A stretch of DNA of 24,807 nucleotides from positions 1-24,807 of the forward strand of contig DATBLY010000104.1 in the NCBI GenBank assembly GCA_036555125.1, given 5' to 3'. Made by a program: the position numbers and the translations under genes. The DNA comes from DATBLY01 sp036555125. Lineage in GTDB: Bacteria; Actinomycetota; UBA4738; HRBIN12. The notes under the pieces were generated by a model. It was given only the letters and a program-made list of their open reading frames with translations, did no database searches and was not told the origin of the DNA. Of this stretch, positions 13,133 through 20,760 are shown one piece after another. Position 1 is the stretch's first letter, and each line of letters opens with the position of its first letter.

Positions 13133-15237
13133 GGGTTCACGAGCTCGCGAAGGAGCTCGGCGTCACCAGCAAGGAACTGTTGGCGGCGCTCGAGCAGATG
13201 GGGTCGACCGGGCGGTCGGCCTCCTCGAGCGTACCCGAGGACCTGATCCCCCGCCTCCGTGCGTCCGGCGGAAAGGCGACCGCCAGCGCGCCCAAGCGTC
13301 GCGAGGTCCTGGAGCCGCCCCCGGCGCCGCGCAAGCCGAAGCCGAAGCCGATGCCGAAGCCGGCGGAGAAGGAAGCCACCGCGCCGGCGCCGGCCGAGCC
13401 CGCGGCGGCGGCGCCGGCGGTCCCGAGCCCGGCTCCGGCCGCCCCGACGCCCGCCCCGGCTCCCCCGACGGCGCCGAAGCCGTCGTTGCCCGTGATGCAG
13501 TTCGTTCGGGGATCGACGCCGCAATCGATCGCCGACAAGCTCGACCGGTCGCCCGCCGACATGGTGAAGATCCTCTTCCTGGCCGGCGAGATGGCGACCG
13601 CGACCACGTCCCTGTCGGATGAGGCCATCGCCCTGATCGCCGACGACCTCGGCTACGCGGCCGAGATCGTCGGCGTGGAGGAAGAGGAGGAGCCGGAGGA
13701 GCTCGAGGCCGAGGACGCCGCATCGCTCGTGCCGCGCCCGCCGGTCGTCACGGTCATGGGTCACGTCGACCATGGCAAGACGAAGCTGCTCGACGCGATC
13801 CGGGAGACGGACGTGGTGGCCGGGGAGTTCGGTGGCATCACCCAGCACATCGGCGCGTATCAGGTCCACGCGGGGGACCGCGAGGTCACGTTCATCGATA
13901 CGCCGGGTCACGAGGCGTTCACCGCGATGCGCGCCCGCGGCGCCAAGATCACCGACGTCGTGGTCCTGGTGGTGGCGGCCGACGACGGCGTGATGCCGCA
14001 GACGATCGAGGCCCTGGACCACGCGAAGGCGGCGGGCGTCCCGATCGTGGTCGCGGTCAACAAGATCGACAAGGACGACGCCGATCCCACCCGGGTCCGC
14101 CAGCAGATGGTGGAGCAGGGGATCGTCCCCGCGGAGTGGGGGGGAACGTACGAGTTCGTCGACGTCTCGGCGCGAGAGAAGACCAACCTCGACACGCTCC
14201 TGGAGACGATCCTGCTGGTCGCCGACCTGGAGGAGCTGAAGGGCGTGCCGACCGGGCCCGCCCGCGGCGCCGTGATCGAGGCGCATCTGGACAAGGGCCG
14301 CGGTCCCGTGGCCACGGTCCTCGTCCAGCGGGGGACCCTGGGGGTCGGCGACGCCCTCGTCGCGGGGACGGTCTACGCGAAGGTCCGGGCGATGATGGAC
14401 GAGAACGGGGATCCGGTCGCGAAGGCCGGTCTGTCGAAGCCGGTCGTCGTCCTCGGGTGGAGCGCGGTGCCGGCGTCGGGCGACGACTTCCGCCAGGTCG
14501 CCGACGAGCGCGAGGCGCGACACGTGGCCTCCGAGCGCGAGGCTCGGACCCGAGCGGCCGAGCAGGTGGCCACGCGGCCCCCGACGCTGTCCGATCTGCT
14601 TCGAGCGGCCGAGCGGGCCGAGATCCCCGAGCTGAACCTCGTCGTGAAGACCGACGTGCAGGGGTCGCTCGGGGCCCTGACGGACGCGCTGCTGAAGCTG
14701 CCGCAGGACGAGGTCCGGGTGAACATCGTGCGGGCCGCCGCCGGTGGGATCACCGGGGACGACGTGTCGCTCGCCCTGACGTCCGACGCGATCGTGATCG
14801 GGTTCAACGTGCGTCCCGACGTGAAGGCCCGGGAGCTCTCCGAGCGCGAAGGCGTGGACATCCGCCTGTACCGCGTCATCTACGACGCGATCGACGACAT
14901 CAAGGCGGCGCTCTCCGGCATGCTCAAGCCGGAGGAACAGGAGATCGAGCTGGGTCAGGCGGAGGTGCGAGCGACGTTCCGCGTCCCGCGCCTGGGCGTG
15001 GTCGCCGGCTGCTACGTGACGCAGGGGACCATCACGCGCGACGCGCAGGCCCGCATCGTCCGTGACGGGGTCGTGGTCTACGAGGGACGGATCGGGTCCC
15101 TGCGCCGGTTCAAGGACGACGTCCGCGAGGTCGCCCAGGGCTACGAGTGCGGGATCAGCGTCGAGAACTTCCAGGACGTGAAGGAGGGCGACGTGATCGA
15201 AGCCTTCGAGGTCCGCGAGGTGGCGCGCTCGATCTAG
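13129..15237 (+). CDS. infB: Translation initiation factor IF-2
   Basis: 702 residues, short for an actinobacterial IF-2, which often exceeds 900; the difference lies in the linker. IF2_N repeat at about 1-45 (MRVHELAKELGVTSKELL), Pro/Ala/Lys linker (about 55-120), second IF2_N at about 121-182, then the GTPase domain: P-loop GHVDHGKT at 211-218, switch 2 DTPGH at 258-262, NKID at 312-315. Domains II, III (about 500-590) and the C-terminal fMet-tRNA-binding domain, ending in GYECGISVENFQDVKEGDVIEAFE, are complete. It brings initiator tRNA to the 30S subunit and promotes subunit joining. ATG overlaps the ylxR stop. TAGGCT at 13090-13095 inside ylxR could be a weak internal promoter. Confidence 0.97.
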   Translation: MRVHELAKELGVTSKELLAALEQMGSTGRSASSSVPEDLIPRLRASGGKATASAPKRREVLEPPPAPRKPKPKPMPKPAEKEATAPAPAEPAAAAPAVPSPAPAAPTPAPAPPTAPKPSLPVMQFVRGSTPQSIADKLDRSPADMVKILFLAGEMATATTSLSDEAIALIADDLGYAAEIVGVEEEEEPEELEAEDAASLVPRPPVVTVMGHVDHGKTKLLDAIRETDVVAGEFGGITQHIGAYQVHAGDREVTFIDTPGHEAFTAMRARGAKITDVVVLVVAADDGVMPQTIEALDHAKAAGVPIVVAVNKIDKDDADPTRVRQQMVEQGIVPAEWGGTYEFVDVSAREKTNLDTLLETILLVADLEELKGVPTGPARGAVIEAHLDKGRGPVATVLVQRGTLGVGDALVAGTVYAKVRAMMDENGDPVAKAGLSKPVVVLGWSAVPASGDDFRQVADEREARHVASEREARTRAAEQVATRPPTLSDLLRAAERAEIPELNLVVKTDVQGSLGALTDALLKLPQDEVRVNIVRAAAGGITGDDVSLALTSDAIVIGFNVRPDVKARELSEREGVDIRLYRVIYDAIDDIKAALSGMLKPEEQEIELGQAEVRATFRVPRLGVVAGCYVTQGTITRDAQARIVRDGVVVYEGRIGSLRRFKDDVREVAQGYECGISVENFQDVKEGDVIEAFEVREVARSI

Positions 15238-15240
15238 GCC

Positions 15241-15534
15241 ATGCTGGTCGCGCTCGAGCGCTTCGACCTGCGGATCCCGGGGTGCCGCTCGCTCAAGGAG
15301 AAGCGCCACGTCGTCAAGGCGCTGACGAACGGCCTGCGGTCGACGTTCAACGTCTCGGTCGCCGAGGTCGATCACCATGAGCTGTGGCAGCGATGCGAGC
15401 TCGCGGTGGCGACCGTCGCCGGCGAGCCGTTCCACGTCCGGCGGGTGATCGCCGAGGTGGAGCGCTTCGTCGAGCGGTTCCGCGAGGTCGAGGTGATCGA
15501 TCGGCAGGTGTCCTTCCACGGACCCGACGACTGA
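15241..15534 (+). CDS. ylxP: DUF503 / YlxP-like protein
   Basis: 97 residues starting 3 bases after the infB stop. The DUF503 signature SLKEKRHVVKALTNGLRSTFNVSVAEVDHHELWQRCELAVATV runs from residue 19 to about 61. The family is usually found beside infB-rbfA and is thought to have a role in ribosome assembly or translation (relatives in Gram-positives are YlxP), without proven activity. The ferredoxin-like alpha/beta pattern is compatible with nucleic-acid binding. No membrane segment. Confidence 0.9.
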   Translation: MLVALERFDLRIPGCRSLKEKRHVVKALTNGLRSTFNVSVAEVDHHELWQRCELAVATVAGEPFHVRRVIAEVERFVERFREVEVIDRQVSFHGPDD

Positions 15535-15568
15535 GGTTCCCGGGCCGGACGGGCCGGGGATCGGTGGG

Positions 15569-15574
15569 TAGGCT
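15569..15574 (+). promoter_or_regulatory. -10 box (TAGGCT), leaderless promoter of rbfA
   Basis: TAGGCT ends 6 bases before the rbfA ATG at 15581, in the 46-base gap after ylxP, and no ribosome site is present. It implies a second transcript start inside the translation operon. The preceding GC-rich stretch (15540-15561) can form an imperfect hairpin. Confidence 0.55.
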
Positions 15575-15580
15575 GGCCGC

Positions 15581-15943
15581 ATGCCGCAGGGACCGCGCAC
15601 CGACCGGGTCGGCGAGGAGTTCCGTGAGGTCCTCGCCGAGGAGATCCCGCGTCTCAAGGACCCGAGGATCGGGTTCGTGACGGTCACCGGCGTTCGGGTC
15701 ACCGCAGACCTGCGGCATGCCTGGGTCTACTACACGGCGTTCGGCGACGAGCAGGCGCGGAGCGCCACGCGGGCGGGGCTGCGGTCGGCGACGCCACACC
15801 TGCGGTCGGCGATCGGCAGGCAGATCCGGCTGAAGTTCCTGCCGGAGCTCGAGTTCGAGGAGGATACGGCGATCGAGTCGGCCGAACGGATCGATCGGTT
15901 GATCGAGGAGCTCCACCGAGAGGCGCCCGATGTCGATCGATGA
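15581..15943 (+). CDS. rbfA: 30S ribosome-binding factor RbfA
   Basis: 120 residues with the single KH-type fold of RbfA, which assists maturation of the 16S rRNA 5' end and cold adaptation. Family patterns: RTDRVGEEFREVLAEEIPRLKDPRIGFVTVTGVRVTADLRHAWVYYTAFGD, then the helix LRSAIGRQIRLKFLPELEFEEDTAIESAERIDRLIEEL. Start ATG follows a -10 box by 6 bases. Its end overlaps the next gene by 14 bases, so translation of nrnA probably depends on re-initiation. Confidence 0.96.
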   Translation: MPQGPRTDRVGEEFREVLAEEIPRLKDPRIGFVTVTGVRVTADLRHAWVYYTAFGDEQARSATRAGLRSATPHLRSAIGRQIRLKFLPELEFEEDTAIESAERIDRLIEELHREAPDVDR

Positions 15944-16916
15944 GGCCGTGGATCGCGCGGCCGAGGTCCTCGCGGACGCGACCGAGGTGGCCCTCGCCTG
16001 TCACGTGAACCCCGACGCGGACGCGCTCGGCTCGATGCTCGGGCTGGCCGCGTTCCTGCGCTCGCGCGGGACCGAGACGGTCTGCTCCTACCCCAACGAG
16101 CCGCTCGAGCCGCCCCGGTGGGCCGCGCTCCTGCCCGGCTCCGAGGACCTGGTCGACCTGCATCGGTTCCCGGCGGCTCCCCGGTTGATGGTCACCTGCG
16201 ACTGCGCGTCGTTCGACCGGCTGGGCGGCCTCGGCGGGCCGGCGGCGAAGGCGGAGGAGCTGATCTGGATCGATCACCATCGCTCGAACGACGGCGTCGG
16301 GACGATCCCGCTGATCGATCCGGCCTCCTCGTCGACGTGCGAGGTCGTCTATCGGCTCGTCGGCCGGATCGGGGGCCCGATGCCCGATGCCACCGCGGTC
16401 TGCTTGTACGCGGGGCTGGTCACCGATACCGGCCGGTTCCAGTACGAGGCCACGACCCCCGAGACGCTCCGGATCGCCGCCAGCCTCCGCGAGCACCCGT
16501 TCGACCACACGGCGCTCGTGCAGGCGCTCTACGAGGACAACCCCCGCGAGTACCTGGGCCTCGTCGCGACCGCGATGGGCCGGCTCGCGGTCGACCTGGA
16601 CGGGGACCTCGTGTGGACGTACCTCACGAGGGCCGACCTGGACGCGGCGGGGGTCCACCCGAGCGAGACCGACGACCTGATCGACGTGCTGCGGACCGCG
16701 CGCGACGTCGACGTCGCCGCGATCGTGAAGCAGCAGAAGGACGGGCGGTTCAAGGTCAGCGTCCGGTCGCGCGGGGCGCACGACCTGGCGGCCGTCGCGG
16801 CGCGTTTCGGGGGCGGCGGGCATCGGCTGGCGGCCGGCTACACGTCCGAGCACGGCCCGGCCGAGACGATCGCGCGGCTGGTCGGGGCCCTTCGGGGCGA
16901 GCCCGGCGAGCCGTGA
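15930..16916 (+). CDS. nrnA: DHH-family bifunctional oligoribonuclease/PAP phosphatase
   Basis: 328 residues, typical for NrnA, which degrades short RNA oligonucleotides and dephosphorylates 3'-phosphoadenosine 5'-phosphate. Manganese motifs are complete: CHVNPDADALGS (His25, Asp29, Asp31), CDC with Asp91, DHH at 115-117, and GLVTDTGRFQYEATTPETLRIA. The C-terminal DHHA1 domain has the substrate loop GGGGH at 294-298. The ATG at 15930 lies within rbfA (14-base overlap); codons before it would lack the motif order. The neighbourhood rbfA-nrnA-truB is the usual one. It belongs functionally with the NusA/PNPase RNA-metabolism genes in the window. Confidence 0.94.
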   Translation: MSIDEAVDRAAEVLADATEVALACHVNPDADALGSMLGLAAFLRSRGTETVCSYPNEPLEPPRWAALLPGSEDLVDLHRFPAAPRLMVTCDCASFDRLGGLGGPAAKAEELIWIDHHRSNDGVGTIPLIDPASSSTCEVVYRLVGRIGGPMPDATAVCLYAGLVTDTGRFQYEATTPETLRIAASLREHPFDHTALVQALYEDNPREYLGLVATAMGRLAVDLDGDLVWTYLTRADLDAAGVHPSETDDLIDVLRTARDVDVAAIVKQQKDGRFKVSVRSRGAHDLAAVAARFGGGGHRLAAGYTSEHGPAETIARLVGALRGEPGEP

Positions 16917-17770
16917 GCGGCCTCGCGACCGACGGGCTCCTGCTGATCGACAAGCCGGGCGGGATCACCTCCCACGACGCGGTGGACCGGATCCGGCGGG
17001 CCCTCGGGATCCGCCGCGTCGGTCACGCGGGCACGCTCGACCCGATGGCGACCGGCCTGCTGCTGGTGGGCGTGGGCCGGGCGACGAGGCTCCTGCGGTT
17101 CCTGGCGGGCATGCCGAAGACCTACGAGGGGACGATGCGCCTGGGGGTCCGGACCACGACGCTCGACGCCGACGGGGAGGTCGTGGGCTCCCCGGTCGAC
17201 GTCGCCGTCTCGGCGGACGACGTCCGCGGCGCGCTGGCGGCGCTCGAGGGCGATTCCCTCCAGCGCCCGCCGGCGTTCTCCGCCGTGAAGGTCGGGGGGA
17301 CGAAGCTGTACGAGGCGGCTCGGCGCGGTGTCCGGGTGGAGGCGGAGCCACGGCCGATCCGCGTCGACCGGTTCGCGCTCGACGCGTTCGACGGTCGCGA
17401 CGCCCGGTTCACCGTGACCTGCTCGAGCGGGACCTACGTGCGCGTCCTGGCCGCCGACGCCGGCGAGCGCCTCGGCTGCGGCGCGCACCTGTCGCGGCTG
17501 CGGCGGATGGCGATCGGGCCGTTCCGCGTCGACGACGCGACCGCGCCGGACGCTCCGGGGGCGCCGCGGCCGCTCGCCCTGGCCGTCGCGCACCTCCCGC
17601 GGCTGTCGTTGGATGAGCACGAGGCGATCGCGGCGCGGCACGGCCGGATCCTCGGGCCGGCGGGCATCGAAGGTCCCTACGCCGTGTTCGATCCGGACGG
17701 TGAGCTGATCGGCGTCTACGCCGACGACGGGACCACGGGCCGACCGCAGGTCATCCTGGCTCCGGCCTGA
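16913..17770 (+). CDS. truB: tRNA pseudouridine-55 synthase TruB
   Basis: 285 residues from GTG 16913, overlapping the nrnA stop by 4 bases; the longer open frame upstream is a shadow of nrnA. TruB makes pseudouridine 55 in the T-loop of tRNAs. The N-terminal GLLLIDKPGGITSHDAV is diagnostic, the catalytic Asp43 sits in GHAGTLDPMATGLL, and later marks are KTYEGTMRLGVRTTTLDADGE, RPPAFSAVKVGGTKLYEAARRG and CSSGTYVRVLAADAGE. The C-terminal part (about 220-285) resembles the actinobacterial TruB extension with a PUA-like fold. The 3' end overlaps the convergent PAP2 gene by 20 bases. It is the last gene of the forward operon. Confidence 0.96.
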   Translation: MSGLATDGLLLIDKPGGITSHDAVDRIRRALGIRRVGHAGTLDPMATGLLLVGVGRATRLLRFLAGMPKTYEGTMRLGVRTTTLDADGEVVGSPVDVAVSADDVRGALAALEGDSLQRPPAFSAVKVGGTKLYEAARRGVRVEAEPRPIRVDRFALDAFDGRDARFTVTCSSGTYVRVLAADAGERLGCGAHLSRLRRMAIGPFRVDDATAPDAPGAPRPLALAVAHLPRLSLDEHEAIAARHGRILGPAGIEGPYAVFDPDGELIGVYADDGTTGRPQVILAPA

Positions 17771-18473
17771 TCCAGCCCCGCCGGGCGGCCACGTCACGGA
17801 TCTCGGTCGTGAGCGCCGCGGCCCCGATCGCGACGCCGGTCCCGAGCAGCACGCCGGCGACGACGTCGGAGAACCAGTGCGCGTACAGGTACACGCGGGA
17901 GAAGGCCATCACGAAGGCGAAGCCCGCGGCGACCCACTCCCAGACGCGCCGTTCGTGGCCGGCCGGCATGAACGCGAGCACGAGCGCGACCGCGAGCGCC
18001 GCGCCCGCGACAGCGTGCCCGGATGGGAACGAGTACCCCACCGTGTCGACCAGGGCGCCGTCCGGTCGCCCGCGGTGGAACCACGACTTCAGCCAGCCGA
18101 GGATCAGCTCCGAGGCCGCCCAGGTCAGCACGAACGCCGCCAGGGCGCGCCATCGGCGCCGGACCGCGAGCAGGACCGACGCGCCGATCCGGATCGGGAT
18201 CGTGACGATCCCGCCCCCGAGCACGTTCAGGAACCGGAACAGCCACGTGAGCGGGGCGGCCCGGATATCGTCCATCCATCGGTACATGGACTGGTCGAAC
18301 TCCCCGACGAACCGAACCGTGGTGAGGGGGGCCGCGTCCGTCGGATGGCGGCCGACCGCGAACAGGACGAACGCCAGCGACGCCAGCAGACCGACGGCGT
18401 ACCAGAGTGCCCGACGATGATCCCGGAGCGCGGGGGGCTCCGGCTGCCGCGACGTTCCCGTCCCCGCGGTCAC
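17751..18473 (-). CDS. PAP2-family membrane phosphatase (intact active site)
   Basis: 240 residues from the GTG at 18473, overlapping the lipoprotein gene stop by 4 bases. About five to six membrane helices. All three PAP2 motifs are present: KSWFHRGRP (129-137), PSGH (150-153) and SRVYLYAHWFSD (Ser192, Arg193, His199, Asp203). Such enzymes remove phosphate from lipid phosphates such as undecaprenyl diphosphate or phosphatidate at the outer face of the membrane; the substrate here is unknown. It is the last gene of the minus-strand operon. It complements the degenerate PAP2-like region in the kinase fusion two genes upstream. The 3' end overlaps truB by 20 bases. Confidence 0.93.
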   Translation of the reverse strand: MTAGTGTSRQPEPPALRDHRRALWYAVGLLASLAFVLFAVGRHPTDAAPLTTVRFVGEFDQSMYRWMDDIRAAPLTWLFRFLNVLGGGIVTIPIRIGASVLLAVRRRWRALAAFVLTWAASELILGWLKSWFHRGRPDGALVDTVGYSFPSGHAVAGAALAVALVLAFMPAGHERRVWEWVAAGFAFVMAFSRVYLYAHWFSDVVAGVLLGTGVAIGAAALTTEIRDVAARRGWIRPEPG

Positions 18474-19051
18474 CCGCTCTCCCCGGCGCACGCCGCGGAT
18501 CCGACCCCGCACAGCGGCAGGCCGAACTCGTCCTCGACCTCCGTGGTCACGGCCGACCGCGCGATCAGCCCGATCGCCGTGTCGGCCTCGATCGCGAGGG
18601 ACGCCGGTGCATCGGTCGCGAAGCGGTACTCCGTGCGCAGGCACCCGCCCGGGAACACGACGAACCTCGTCGCCACGAATCGGGGCGGGAGGCTGACCGG
18701 GAGCTGGAACACCTGCGTTCCTCCCTCGCCGGGTCCCGGCGGCACCTCCACGGCGTCCGAGGTGTCGCACCGCTCGACGAGGTCGACCTGGACCGCGTGG
18801 AGCCCGCCGAGGTCCGAATCGAGCCACATGCGCGCGAGGTCGGCTTCGACGAGCGACCCTCCGAACGTCCACCCGGCCGGGATCGCCGTGATGCACGGCA
18901 GCTTCGTCGCGGTGGGGACCGCCTGCGCCATCAGGATCAGCGTTCGGTCGTCCGGCCGGTTGCAGGGCGGGAGCATCGATCGGCTGCTGGAGCAGGCCGG
19001 CGCCAGCAGCAGCAGGCCGGTCGCGACCAGCAGCGCGGCCCGGCGGCTCAC
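18470..19051 (-). CDS. Putative lipoprotein, function unknown
   Basis: 193 residues from GTG 19051, overlapping the kinase-fusion stop by 4 bases. The N-terminus VSRRAALLVATGLLLLAPAC is a signal peptide with a lipobox-like APAC and lipidation Cys20. The -3 position is Ala instead of Leu, so the box is not perfect. The mature part has at least six more cysteines, including CDTSD and a CGVGSAAC tail. No membrane segment or known domain was recognised. Its longer open frame upstream is the antisense of the kinase gene. The operon setting implies an envelope role with the PAP2 proteins. Confidence 0.72.
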   Translation of the reverse strand: MSRRAALLVATGLLLLAPACSSSRSMLPPCNRPDDRTLILMAQAVPTATKLPCITAIPAGWTFGGSLVEADLARMWLDSDLGGLHAVQVDLVERCDTSDAVEVPPGPGEGGTQVFQLPVSLPPRFVATRFVVFPGGCLRTEYRFATDAPASLAIEADTAIGLIARSAVTTEVEDEFGLPLCGVGSAACAGESG

Positions 19052-20745
19052 GCGAACGCCTCCCAGTTCGAGACCACGAACCCGATGGAGAGGAGCCCGA
19101 GCAGGACCACGGTCACCGCGAGGACGACGCGGCGGAGGCTCCAGCGCTGGATCTTGATCGGCTCGCGAGTGGGCGCCAGGGCGCGGAACTCCGCGACGAG
19201 GTTGCGGCCGTCCTGCTTCAGCATCGATCGCAGCTGGGTCGGGCTCGCGACCCCCCTGGCGGCGGCGAACGCCTCGGCGATCTCGTCGGGACTGAACCAC
19301 CGCAACGCATGCTCGTAGACACGCCGGGCGTCGGTCCGAAGGCCGAGCACCAGCATCATGTTCGCGAGGTCCACGGCCTGACGCCACGGAGACGGCCGGA
19401 CCTGGACGAAGAAGACATCGATCAAGCGGAGCTCACCGTCCTGGACCATCAGGTTCGCGGGCTTGACGTCGCGGTGCGCGAGGCCGACGTCCCACATCCT
19501 GCGGATCAGGGCGAGGCCCTCGTCGATCACCCGGTCCGAGACCTCCGCGTCGCCCAGCTCCACCGAGCCTTCGAAGAACTCCATCACGATCATGTACTCG
19601 CGTTCCGGCGTGATCTCGACGATGCCGTAGGGGCGCGGCACGGGCAGCCCGTCGTCCGCCATCAGGCGCAGGGTGTAGTCCTCGTACTCGACGAACCGGC
19701 GAACCGACTGGAACGGCGTCTCGTCTTCGAGCTGCCCGTAGAGGATCGTCCGGCCGAGCTTGTACCAACGGTCCGCGCGGACGTGGCTCTTCGCGTACAG
19801 CTTCGCGAACAGGTATCGCTCCGGATCCTCGGAGGTCGCCTCGACGCGCAGGCGCAGCGGCGTCGAGCCTCCCGAGCCGGCGAGCCCGACCGGCTTCACC
19901 TCCGAGATCACGAACCCCAGCTGATCCTCGATCGCGTGGACGATCGCCTCGCCGCGACGCCCGCCCACGTCGAGGTGCGCCGCCTTGCCGCGCCGGTACG
20001 TGACGGGATAGACGTCGTTCGGGGCGAACCACCGGAAGGCGACCAGGCCCACGGCGAACCCGAAGATCGCACCGAAGGCGGCGCTCGTCGGTTGCTCGGT
20101 CGCCAGGTAGACGCTCGAGAGCGAGAGCACGGCCAGCACGACGGCGATCACCCACTTCGAGCGGTAGCGCCAGCGACCCGACGGGATGAACGAGTAGCTG
20201 ATCCCGACCAACGTCACGGCCAGACCCGCGAGCGGTCTCGACGGCATCGAGAACCCGGTCCACGGTCCGAGGATGTCGATGCCGAGCGGGCGCGGGCGAG
20301 CGATGAAGAGCGTGGTCTGGTACGTGATGATCTCGACGGCGACGATCGCGCCGACGAACACCAGCAGGTGGCGCCACCGCCGGAAGACCACGAGCCCGAG
20401 GAACGCGCTCCACCGCAGGATGCGGATCGACCATCGGGACGCGAGCAGGCCGATCGCGAGCATCCACTCGGTGAGGGCGTCGGTCCGGATGGAGGCGAGC
20501 CACCGCATCCGCTCGGTGTCCCATCGCTCGAAGAGCCGTTCGAACGGCGCGAAGAACAGCACGCCGAGGAGCACGCTCGCGAAGTACGCGACCATCAGGA
20601 GCAGGAACTTGCCCGATCCGCCGAGTTCGCGGGGCAGCGGAGGCGGTTCGCCGCTCGGCCGCCGCCGGCTCCCGGGTCGCAGGACGGCTTCGCGGGCAGG
20701 CGCGAGGGGCTGGGCGGGGTCGGGCCGGTCCTCGATCGCGTCCAT
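19048..20745 (-). CDS. Membrane protein: degenerate PAP2-like region fused to a protein-kinase-like domain
   Basis: 565 residues, ATG at 20745, 15 bases after the binding-protein stop. A Pro/Arg-rich cytosolic N-terminus (1-44) precedes several helices (about 46-66, 92-121, 126-147, 170-186, 198-216, 222-240). The order resembles PAP2, but the motif positions read ARPRP (149-153, lacking the Lys-x6 spacing), PSRP (168-171, for PSGH) and SVYLATEQPTSAAFG (211-225, lacking the His and Asp). The phosphatase is therefore probably inactive. A soluble domain follows: Lys315 in FAKLY, HRDVKPANLMV at 424-434 (Asp426, Lys428, Asn431), and IDVFF with Asp443 for DFG. It resembles the Kdo/ABC1/Bud32 group of kinase-like proteins. 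A last helix (about 537-558) anchors the C-terminus. Substrate unknown; lipid or sugar phosphorylation is possible. Confidence 0.82.
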   Translation of the reverse strand: MDAIEDRPDPAQPLAPAREAVLRPGSRRRPSGEPPPLPRELGGSGKFLLLMVAYFASVLLGVLFFAPFERLFERWDTERMRWLASIRTDALTEWMLAIGLLASRWSIRILRWSAFLGLVVFRRWRHLLVFVGAIVAVEIITYQTTLFIARPRPLGIDILGPWTGFSMPSRPLAGLAVTLVGISYSFIPSGRWRYRSKWVIAVVLAVLSLSSVYLATEQPTSAAFGAIFGFAVGLVAFRWFAPNDVYPVTYRRGKAAHLDVGGRRGEAIVHAIEDQLGFVISEVKPVGLAGSGGSTPLRLRVEATSEDPERYLFAKLYAKSHVRADRWYKLGRTILYGQLEDETPFQSVRRFVEYEDYTLRLMADDGLPVPRPYGIVEITPEREYMIVMEFFEGSVELGDAEVSDRVIDEGLALIRRMWDVGLAHRDVKPANLMVQDGELRLIDVFFVQVRPSPWRQAVDLANMMLVLGLRTDARRVYEHALRWFSPDEIAEAFAAARGVASPTQLRSMLKQDGRNLVAEFRALAPTREPIKIQRWSLRRVVLAVTVVLLGLLSIGFVVSNWEAFA

Positions 20746-20760
20746 GCTCGCCTCGCGACT

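Noticed and set aside
15540..15561. GC-rich imperfect hairpin between ylxP and rbfA as a terminator
   Set aside because: Only about five clean pairs before a mismatch and no T-run.
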